A DNA stretch of 64,000 nt from JTS-RE37 sp041744575. GTDB taxonomy: Bacteria; Bacteroidota; Bacteroidia; Flavobacteriales; Flavobacteriaceae. This document shows, in pieces, positions 26,112 through 32,821 of this stretch. The translations under genes were made by a program, and so were the position numbers. Position 1 is the stretch's first letter, and the number at the start of each line of letters is the position of its first letter. The stretch spans positions 1 to 64,000 of the forward strand of contig JBGTKP010000021.1 in the NCBI GenBank assembly GCA_041744575.1, written 5' to 3'. The notes beneath the pieces were generated by a model. The model did not search any database and was not told the origin of the DNA. It was given only the letters and a program-made list of their open reading frames with translations.

Positions 26112-26184
26112 GCCATAGCATAAGTAGGTTAAGTTTATGGTAAGATTTGGGACGAAAAGGGTGGAGACTTCTCCGCCCTTTTCT
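26112..26184 (+). ncRNA. Putative small RNA unit, copy 3
   Basis: The core at 26115-26151 matches copies 1 and 2 except for one C-to-T change at 26136. That change turns an A-C mismatch next to the CCAT/ATGG pairing into an A-T pair, so it supports rather than breaks the stem. TATTTTAG at 26100-26107 sits seven bases upstream. GTACCGCC upstream resembles GTCCCGCC of copy 1. The unit ends in its own terminator and is convergent with sodA. Confidence 0.6.
26159..26184 (+). terminator. Terminator of small RNA unit 3
   Basis: GGGTGGAGA (26159-26167) pairs with TCTCCGCCC (26170-26178) with one G-T pair, preceded by AAAA and followed by TTTTCT. Confidence 0.8.
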
Positions 26185-26196
26185 ATTTTATCCCAT

Positions 26197-26233
26197 AAAA
26201 AAAATCCCGTCATTGCTGACAGGATTTTTTTTT
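26197..26233 (-). terminator. Bidirectional terminator after sodA
   Basis: AATCCCGTCA and TGACAGGATT pair around TTGC, flanked by eight A on one side and at least eight T on the other. It terminates sodA on the minus strand and could also catch read-through from small RNA unit 3. Confidence 0.85.
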
Positions 26234-26248
26234 GGATGATCTACCGGT

Positions 26249-26857
26249 TTATTTATTCCCGGCATATCTTTTATTTACCTCCGTCCAGTTGATTACATTA
26301 AAAAAAGCTTTTATATAATCAGGCCTCTTATTTTGGTAATTAAGATAATAGGCGTGCTCCCACACATCCAGTCCTAATATCGGAGTTCCTCCGCAACCTG
26401 TGCCCGGCATCACCGGATTATCCTGGTTGGGTGTTGAACAAATTTCAACCTTTCCTCCTTTGTGAACACAGAGCCAGGCCCACCCGGATCCGAACCTGGA
26501 ACCCGCAGCCTCACTGAATTTCGATTTAAATTCATCATAGGATCCAAATGCCTTGTTGATCGCTTCGGAGACTTCACCCGATGGATTTCCTCCACCCTCC
26601 GGTGACATCACCTTCCAAAAGAGGGAATGGTTGTAAAATCCGCCTCCGTTGTTGCGAACTGCATTATTCGTCATATCCAGGTTTTTAAGAAGTTCTGTGA
26701 TAGACATATCTGCATGCTTTGATCCTTCCAAAGCTTTATTCAGATTTGTGGTATATCCCTGATGGTGTTTTGTGTGATGTATTTCCATCGTGCGGGCATC
26801 GATATGTGGTTCCAATGCATTATATGCATAGGGCAATTCTGGTAATTCAAAAGCCAT
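26249..26857 (-). CDS. sodA: Superoxide dismutase, Mn/Fe family
   Basis: A 202-residue superoxide dismutase. Metal ligands are His in MEIHHTKHHQGY, His in NHSLFWKVMSPEGGG, and Asp and His in LGLDVWEHAYYLNYQ. The Gly-rich GGGFYNH segment and the Gln of STPNQDNPV are the arrangement seen in Mn-type enzymes, so manganese or cambialistic use is likely. The start is placed at 26857 (MAFELPELPYAY) because a -7 box at 26891-26898 lies within the longer open frame. It protects the cytoplasm from superoxide. It diverges from the AddA-like gene. Confidence 0.95.
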   Translation of the reverse strand: MAFELPELPYAYNALEPHIDARTMEIHHTKHHQGYTTNLNKALEGSKHADMSITELLKNLDMTNNAVRNNGGGFYNHSLFWKVMSPEGGGNPSGEVSEAINKAFGSYDEFKSKFSEAAGSRFGSGWAWLCVHKGGKVEICSTPNQDNPVMPGTGCGGTPILGLDVWEHAYYLNYQNKRPDYIKAFFNVINWTEVNKRYAGNK

Positions 26858-26890
26858 ATTCTGTGTTTTTAAGTTATTATTCTCGTTTCC

Positions 26891-26898
26891 CAAATTTA
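26891..26898 (-). promoter_or_regulatory. -7 box of the sodA promoter
   Basis: TAAATTTG on the minus strand, a full TAnnTTTG match, 33 bases upstream of the chosen sodA start. Transcription starting just downstream would exclude the longer open frame beginning at 26911. Confidence 0.6.
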
Positions 26899-26928
26899 CG
26901 GTTTTTAACATTTAAAATCCCCTAATTA

Positions 26929-26961
26929 TTTGTTAACAACCGCGGTAGTTTCCGTATTTTG
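26929..26961 (+). promoter_or_regulatory. Promoter upstream of the AddA-like gene
   Basis: TTTG at 26929-26932 and TATTTTG at 26955-26961 (one base shorter than TAnnTTTG) are separated by 22 bases. The predicted start site is about 10 bases before the proposed CTG start codon at 26978. Confidence 0.55.
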
Positions 26962-26977
26962 CAATTAAAAGAAACTC

Positions 26978-29900
26978 CTGTCCACACCCTATAAGATCTT
27001 CTCTGCTTCGGCCGGTTCGGGTAAAACCTTTACCCTGGTAAAGGAATATCTGAAACTTCTACTGGCCCCTGATTCATCCGCGAATTTTCGTGAGCTGCTC
27101 GCCATTACTTTTACCAACAAAGCAGTAAATGAAATGAAAGACCGGATACTGAAAAGTCTGGACGATTTCAGGAGGTCATCCGGATCTGCCATGTTCAACG
27201 CAATCCGTTCTGAATTGGATATGGATCCGGTGGCACTTCAGGAGATGGCCCGGATTCGGTTAAAGCAAATCCTGCACAATTATGCTTTTTTCGACATCTC
27301 TACCATTGATAAGTTCAACCACCGCCTCATCCGCACCTTTGCGCGAGATCTCAAACTCCCTCAGAATTTTGAAGTGGTACTGGAGACCGACTTACTTCTG
27401 GAGGAAGCCGTAGAAAGACTGTTGTCCAGGGCGGGACATGACCAAAAACTCACCCGGGTACTCATCGATTTTGCACTTGAAAAGATTGGGGAGGACAAAA
27501 GCTGGGACATCACCTATGATCTGATGAAAATTGGAAAACTGATCTTTGAGGAAAACCATCAGGAACCCTTAAAAGACCTCGAAGGTAAGTCTATGGATGA
27601 TTTCCTGGCATTGAAGAAATCTCTTTTGAAAAGCATGAATAGCTTAAGGGAAGGGATAGTTGCCACCTCCCGGGAGATTCTGACAGTCATAGAACAACAC
27701 GGCCTGGATGATTCCGATTTTATCAGGGGTTCTTTTCCAGGGTTTATCCGAAAAATAGCATCCGGAGATCTTCAGTTTGATTTCCAAGCATCCTGGAAAG
27801 ATCAATTCGAGCTCTTTCCGCTCTATGCAAAAAGTTGTCCGTTCGATATAAAGCAAACCCTCGATATTCTGCACCCTGAATTTAACCGGCTCTTCCAATT
27901 GATTAAATCCGGTTCCATGCGCTATGCTTTTTTAAAGAACATCTATGGCAACCTTGTACCTCTGACGGTCCTGAGTGCTATTCAACTGGAAATCCAATTC
28001 CTTCGCGACGAACGGGATCTGTTACCTATTTCAGCTTTCAATCAGATCATCTCCAAAGAAATCAAAAATCAACCTGCTCCTTTTATCTATGAGCGACTTG
28101 GGGAAAAATACCGCCATTATTTTGTGGACGAATTCCAGGATACTTCCGAACTTCAGTGGAACAATTTAATTCCATTATTCAGCAACGCCCTGGAAGGTGA
28201 GGACTCCCGTGGCAGGCGGGGTTCGGTAGTGCTTGTTGGTGATGCAAAGCAGGCAATTTATCGCTGGAGGGGTGGGAGGGCCGAACAATTTTTGGACCTT
28301 AGCAATCACCAAAGCCAGCCTTTTGTCGTAAAACCGGAGGTAAAGAACCTGGAGGTGAATCGTCGCAGTCATGAGGAAATCATTGCCTTTAATAATGATT
28401 TCTTCACAGTGACGAACACCTTACTCGAAAATCCATCATATGCACGGATGTTCGAGGAAGGTAACAGGCAGAAAAGTAATTTTAGAAAAGGAGGGTTCGT
28501 GCAAATGGATTTTCTTGACAAAGATAGCACCTCCCTCCCCGAGGCTTATGGAATTAAAGTCATACAGGCCATTCATTCAGCCATAGATAAAAAATATGCT
28601 TTCAGGGATATCTGTATCCTCACCAGAAAAAGATCGCATGGGATCTTTATATCAGGTATTCTGATAGAGAAAGGCATTCCGATCATATCTTCAGAAACCC
28701 TCCTGCTACAATCTGATAATAAAATCAGGTTTCTGATTTCTTTACTTACCTATTCCGTACTTCCGGAAGATGCGGAGAATCGATACCAACTCCTCTACTT
28801 CCTTGCAGAAAAAATGGCGGATAAACATCAATTTATACACCATAGGCTTAAAGATGTATCCCGGGCACTATTGGAAGAATACGCTTTTAGCATCGAACTT
28901 TTTACGCGCTCCACAGTCTATGACGGTCTGGAATACGCCATAAAACAATTTGGCCTTGCGGGGCCTTCGGATGCCTACCTGACTTTTTTACTGGATGAAG
29001 TTTTTGAGGTGGAGAAAAAGGCCGGATCCGGGGTTTTTACCTTCCTGGATTATTGGGAGAAGAAAAAGGAAAAATTAAGCATTGTCGCACCTGAAGGATT
29101 AAATGCCGTTCAGATAATGACCATCCATAAGGCCAAAGGCCTTGAATTTCCTATCGTAATATTCCCCTTTGCCAATACCCCGGTCAGGGAATCTAAAAAT
29201 CCCAAGCTCTGGGTCCCCATGGATATAGAGAATGCGGAAGGATTTAAGAAAGTACTCATCAATAAGAAGAAAGAGGTTTCCGGGTATAACGAAGTCGTTG
29301 CCAGGATATATGAGGAAGAAGAGCAGAAATTGGAACTTGATGCCTTCAACGTATTGTATGTGGCACTCACACGGGCCATAAGCGGCCTGTTTGTCATTAC
29401 AGAGAAGGACGTGAAAAAAAATGGATCCCCCGTACAGAACTATGCACGCCTGTTTATCCATTACCTTCAGCAGAAAGGACTTTGGTCAGATTCGGAACTG
29501 ACATATACGTGGGGTGTACTGGATGCGGCAGTGTCTGTGACCCAAATGCAAAATAAAGAAGAAGTGCTTCCCTTTGTCTACAGTCATCGGGACAGTCCTC
29601 TTTTCAGGATAATAACCGTCTCCGGAATGCTTTGGGACAGCAGCAGGTCTGAGGCCATCAGTAAAGGGAATCTCCTGCATCACCTGATGGGTCTGATCTA
29701 TACAAAAGAAGACCTGCCGGCAGCTTTGGAAGAGATGCGTCTTGAGGGATCCGTAGTTCTCGGGGAGTTGATCCAACTTGAGGACATGGCGCTTCGCATT
29801 ATGAAACATCCTTTGTTGGAGGCCTTTTACCAAAAAGGTCCCGTCATCAGGAATGAATCGGAGATCATTACACAAAATGGGCTACTTTTACGCCCGGACA

Positions 29901-30082
29901 GGATCGTCATACGGAATGGCCGCGTTACTGTAATTGATTACAAAACAGGCAGCAGAAATTCTTTGTATCACCGCCAACTGGAGGCGTACGGAACCGCGCT
30001 GAGTGAGATGGGCTTTGAAATCGAAGATAAATTCATTGTCTATATTGGCAGAGAGGAGATAGATCTTGAATTAATAGCGTAA
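26978..30082 (+). CDS. addA: AddA-like UvrD-family helicase with C-terminal nuclease
   Basis: A protein of about 1034 residues. Walker A is SASAGSGKT at residues 9-17, helicase motif II is VDEFQDTSELQW, GDAKQAIYRWRGG is motif III, and NVLYVALTRA is motif VI. The C-terminal nuclease has LLRPDRIV and VIDYKTGSR. No ATG, GTG or TTG lies between the in-frame stop at 26966-26968 and Walker A; the next ATG (27134) is already past it. The best start is CTG at 26978, reading MSTPYKIFSASAGSGKT. It would process double-strand breaks together with the AddB-like protein at 32822. Confidence 0.88.
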   Translation: MSTPYKIFSASAGSGKTFTLVKEYLKLLLAPDSSANFRELLAITFTNKAVNEMKDRILKSLDDFRRSSGSAMFNAIRSELDMDPVALQEMARIRLKQILHNYAFFDISTIDKFNHRLIRTFARDLKLPQNFEVVLETDLLLEEAVERLLSRAGHDQKLTRVLIDFALEKIGEDKSWDITYDLMKIGKLIFEENHQEPLKDLEGKSMDDFLALKKSLLKSMNSLREGIVATSREILTVIEQHGLDDSDFIRGSFPGFIRKIASGDLQFDFQASWKDQFELFPLYAKSCPFDIKQTLDILHPEFNRLFQLIKSGSMRYAFLKNIYGNLVPLTVLSAIQLEIQFLRDERDLLPISAFNQIISKEIKNQPAPFIYERLGEKYRHYFVDEFQDTSELQWNNLIPLFSNALEGEDSRGRRGSVVLVGDAKQAIYRWRGGRAEQFLDLSNHQSQPFVVKPEVKNLEVNRRSHEEIIAFNNDFFTVTNTLLENPSYARMFEEGNRQKSNFRKGGFVQMDFLDKDSTSLPEAYGIKVIQAIHSAIDKKYAFRDICILTRKRSHGIFISGILIEKGIPIISSETLLLQSDNKIRFLISLLTYSVLPEDAENRYQLLYFLAEKMADKHQFIHHRLKDVSRALLEEYAFSIELFTRSTVYDGLEYAIKQFGLAGPSDAYLTFLLDEVFEVEKKAGSGVFTFLDYWEKKKEKLSIVAPEGLNAVQIMTIHKAKGLEFPIVIFPFANTPVRESKNPKLWVPMDIENAEGFKKVLINKKKEVSGYNEVVARIYEEEEQKLELDAFNVLYVALTRAISGLFVITEKDVKKNGSPVQNYARLFIHYLQQKGLWSDSELTYTWGVLDAAVSVTQMQNKEEVLPFVYSHRDSPLFRIITVSGMLWDSSRSEAISKGNLLHHLMGLIYTKEDLPAALEEMRLEGSVVLGELIQLEDMALRIMKHPLLEAFYQKGPVIRNESEIITQNGLLLRPDRIVIRNGRVTVIDYKTGSRNSLYHRQLEAYGTALSEMGFEIEDKFIVYIGREEIDLELIA

Positions 30083-30085
30083 GAC

Positions 30086-31279
30086 ATGTACGGAAAAATC
30101 AAGCAACATCTGGAACGGGAATTGGAAAATATCCGTGAGGCAGGATTATTTAAGGAAGAACGCATCATCACCTCCGCACAGGGTGCTGAGATTACCGTCT
30201 CTTCAGGAAAAAAGGTGATTAATTTTTGCGCTAATAATTATCTTGGCCTTTCCTCACATCCGGAGGTGGTCAAAGCGGCAAAGAATGCATTGGACAGTCA
30301 TGGATTTGGTATGTCTTCGGTACGGTTCATCTGTGGCACTCAGGACATTCATAAGGAACTCGAACAGAAAATAGCGGCCTTCTACGGTACAGAAGATACT
30401 ATTTTATACGCAGCGGCTTTTGATGCCAACGGTGGGGTTTTTGAGCCCCTGTTATCAGGGGAGGATGCGATCATTTCAGACAGCCTGAATCACGCTTCGA
30501 TCATTGACGGTGTGCGATTGTGCAAAGCAAAAAGATACCGGTATGACAACAGTGACATGAAGGATCTGGAATCCCAGTTGCAACAGGCAGATGCTGATCA
30601 TTGCAGACATAAGATCATTGTGACAGATGGTGTTTTTTCTATGGATGGTCTCCTGGCCCCACTGGATGAGATTTGCCGTCTGGCGGAAAGTTATGATGCC
30701 CTTGTCATGGTTGATGAATGTCATGCGGCAGGTTTTATAGGGAATTCCGGCCGAGGAACGCTGGAGGAAAAAGGAGTCCTTGGACGGGTAGATATCATAA
30801 CCGGTACGCTTGGGAAAGCCCTGGGAGGCGCCATGGGCGGTTATACAACAGGAAAGAAAGAAATTATTGAAATATTAAGACAGCGATCCAGACCTTACTT
30901 ATTCTCCAATTCTCTGGCACCGGCTATAGTAGGAGCATCTATCAAGGTTTTTGATATGCTCGAAAATGACACTAGTCTCCGTGATATACTGGACGAAAAC
31001 ACCCGTTATTTTAAGAAGGGGATCAAGGCAGCCGGATTTGAGATCATTGACGGGGATTCTGCCATCGTTCCGGTAATGCTCTATGATGCCAAACTTGCAC
31101 AGAAAATGGCCGCTATGCTGCTTGAGAAAGGGATCTATGTCATTGGCTTCTTTTACCCGGTTGTTCCTAATGGGAAAGCACGGATCAGGGTACAGTTGTC
31201 AGCAGCACATAAAAGAGAACATTTGGACCGGGCGATCCTCGCATTCACTGAGGTAGGCAAGGCATTAAATATCATTTAA
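30086..31279 (+). CDS. kbl: Glycine C-acetyltransferase (2-amino-3-ketobutyrate CoA ligase)
   Basis: A 397-residue alpha-oxoamine synthase dependent on pyridoxal phosphate. It cleaves 2-amino-3-ketobutyrate with CoA to glycine and acetyl-CoA in threonine breakdown. The N-terminal INFCANNYLGLSSHPEV, the substrate region GFGMSSVRFICGTQ, the Asp of VMVDECHAAGF and the PLP lysine in GTLGKALGGAMGG are all intact. The length is that of Kbl. The gene starts 3 bases after the AddA-like stop and is probably cotranscribed with it; the link looks positional rather than functional. Confidence 0.96.
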   Translation: MYGKIKQHLERELENIREAGLFKEERIITSAQGAEITVSSGKKVINFCANNYLGLSSHPEVVKAAKNALDSHGFGMSSVRFICGTQDIHKELEQKIAAFYGTEDTILYAAAFDANGGVFEPLLSGEDAIISDSLNHASIIDGVRLCKAKRYRYDNSDMKDLESQLQQADADHCRHKIIVTDGVFSMDGLLAPLDEICRLAESYDALVMVDECHAAGFIGNSGRGTLEEKGVLGRVDIITGTLGKALGGAMGGYTTGKKEIIEILRQRSRPYLFSNSLAPAIVGASIKVFDMLENDTSLRDILDENTRYFKKGIKAAGFEIIDGDSAIVPVMLYDAKLAQKMAAMLLEKGIYVIGFFYPVVPNGKARIRVQLSAAHKREHLDRAILAFTEVGKALNII

Positions 31280-31327
31280 ATGCCCTTTTTACCCTGTAAA
31301 ATGCAACAAAAAAAATGAGAATTTGAT

Positions 31328-31358
31328 TTTGTTAATAATTTTTAACAACTTACATTTG
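31328..31358 (+). promoter_or_regulatory. Strong promoter of ompA
   Basis: TTTG at 31328-31331, a 19-base spacer, and TACATTTG at 31351-31358 make a full match to the Bacteroidota promoter. The start codon at 31393 follows after a leader of about 30 bases. This is the best promoter in the window, as expected for an abundant outer-membrane protein. Confidence 0.85.
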
Positions 31359-31392
31359 CAGCAAATAAACACTTAAACTTAAAAATTTGAAC

Positions 31393-32751
31393 ATGAAACA
31401 GCTTAGCAGATTATTTGTTGTTGGCCTACTTATACTAGGGTTTAACAACGTACAAGCGCAGGATGAAAATAATCCCTGGCAGGTTAGCTTTGGTGCCAAC
31501 GCCATAGACGTTTACCCAACTAACGACAAGGATGCTTCCTATCCCACTGGTACACTATTTAGTGAGTATTTCAACGCTTCGGATCACTGGAATATCCTGC
31601 CATCTATCTCCTATGTAGCAGTGAGCAAGTCTGTTGGTGATGGATTTGCACTGGGTGTCAGAGGATCATTGAATCGTATTGACAAGCTAGGCGATGTCAG
31701 TGCTGATGATCTATCTCACTATGCTGTTGATGGTACCATCAAATATCAAATTTTAAGAAATACGGTTATTGATCCATTTGTTGAAATCGGTGGTGGTTAC
31801 ACCTGGGTGGACGAGATCGGTGCAGGAACAGTAAACGGGGGTATCGGAATTAACTTCTGGTTCTCTGAAAATATAGGCCTTACCCTGCAGACCCAGTATA
31901 AGCATGCTTTTGAGGATTATGGTGTTAAACATTTCCAGCACCTTGGCGGTATCTCCATTAAATTCGGAGGAACTGATACAGACGGGGATGGAATTTATGA
32001 TAAAGACGATGCATGTCCGGAAGTTGCAGGTCTCGAGGCCTTCAACGGATGTCCTGATACCGATGGTGATGGCATAGAAGATGGAAAAGATAGTTGTCCA
32101 AATGAAGCCGGGTCAAAAGAAATGAATGGTTGTCCTGACACAGATGGAGACGGTATCGCTGATAAAGACGATGCATGTCCGAATGAAGCCGGCCTTGCTG
32201 CCCTCGCAGGATGCCCTGACGGAGATGGTGATGGTGTTGCCGATAAAGATGACGAGTGTCCTACTGAAGCGGGTCCTGCCGAAAACAAAGGATGCCCATG
32301 GCCAGATCAGGATGGTGACGGTGTATTGGATAAAGATGATCAGTGTCCAGATGTTGCCGGTACTGTTGCCAACAAAGGATGCCCTGAAGTGACTGAGGAA
32401 GTTCAGAAGCAATTGAATGAATATGCCAGAACGATCTTGTTCGATACAGGTAAAGCTACCTTGAATCCTTCATCCACTGCAGTATTTGTGGATATCATCA
32501 GAATTCTTAACGAGTATCCTAACGCTAAGTTTACTGTGGAAGGACACACTGACAGTGTGGGCAGTGAGTCACTGAACCAATCATTGTCTGAGAAGAGAGC
32601 CAATTCTGTTAGGGACTTCCTTATTGCGGAAGGCGTGGCTTCGGATAGATTGACCGCCATTGGTTTTGGTGAATCAAAACCGATCGCTACCAATGACAAT
32701 AAAGCTGGAAGACAGCAAAACAGAAGGACTGAGATCAACTTAGTGAAATAA
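31393..32751 (+). CDS. OmpA-family outer-membrane protein with TSP type-3 repeats
   Basis: A 452-residue protein. Signal peptide at residues 1-22, an outer-membrane beta-barrel domain to about 193, five thrombospondin type-3 calcium-binding repeats at about 195-331, and a C-terminal OmpA peptidoglycan-binding domain (EGHTDSVGSESLNQSLSEKR near 385). It links the outer membrane to the cell wall. ATG at 31393 is preferred over TTG two codons upstream. It has its own strong promoter and terminator and is inserted between kbl and the AddB-like gene. Confidence 0.94.
   Translation: MKQLSRLFVVGLLILGFNNVQAQDENNPWQVSFGANAIDVYPTNDKDASYPTGTLFSEYFNASDHWNILPSISYVAVSKSVGDGFALGVRGSLNRIDKLGDVSADDLSHYAVDGTIKYQILRNTVIDPFVEIGGGYTWVDEIGAGTVNGGIGINFWFSENIGLTLQTQYKHAFEDYGVKHFQHLGGISIKFGGTDTDGDGIYDKDDACPEVAGLEAFNGCPDTDGDGIEDGKDSCPNEAGSKEMNGCPDTDGDGIADKDDACPNEAGLAALAGCPDGDGDGVADKDDECPTEAGPAENKGCPWPDQDGDGVLDKDDQCPDVAGTVANKGCPEVTEEVQKQLNEYARTILFDTGKATLNPSSTAVFVDIIRILNEYPNAKFTVEGHTDSVGSESLNQSLSEKRANSVRDFLIAEGVASDRLTAIGFGESKPIATNDNKAGRQQNRRTEINLVK
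31975..32385 (+). repeat. Tandem TSP type-3 repeat region inside ompA
   Basis: Five protein repeats of about 25-28 residues of the form DTDGDGIxDKxDxCP followed by a short Gly-Cys-Pro link. Each is an Asp-rich calcium-binding loop. DNA identity between units is only partial, so this is an old protein repeat rather than a recent expansion. Confidence 0.85.
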
Positions 32752-32775
32752 GGAGTTCCCTTCCAAATAAATATG

Positions 32776-32808
32776 AAAAGCCCTGGCGGATTCGCCGGGG
32801 CTTTTTTT
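32776..32808 (+). terminator. Intrinsic terminator of ompA
   Basis: AAAGCCCTGGCG and CGCCGGGGCTTT pair around GATT, followed by seven T. It lies 25 bases after the ompA stop and 13 bases before the next start codon. Confidence 0.9.
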
Positions 32809-32821
32809 ATTTTTGATCGAT

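Noticed and set aside
25441..26151. Short frames inside the repeat cores: ATG GTA AGA TTT GGG on the plus strand and a frame starting MNLTYLCYG on the minus strand.
   Set aside because: The plus-strand frames end at once in copy 1 and run into non-conserved terminators in copies 2 and 3. The minus-strand ATG is lost in copy 3. Neither encodes a conserved peptide, so RNA function is more likely.
25441..26151. CRISPR-like array of three identical repeats.
   Set aside because: The spacing is unequal (470 and 204 bases), there are only three copies, and each is followed by a terminator hairpin rather than a spacer of constant length. No cas gene is present.
31975..32385. Tandem DNA repeat expansion in ompA.
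   Set aside because: The units are thrombospondin type-3 protein repeats with diverged DNA, a normal feature of OmpA proteins in this phylum.
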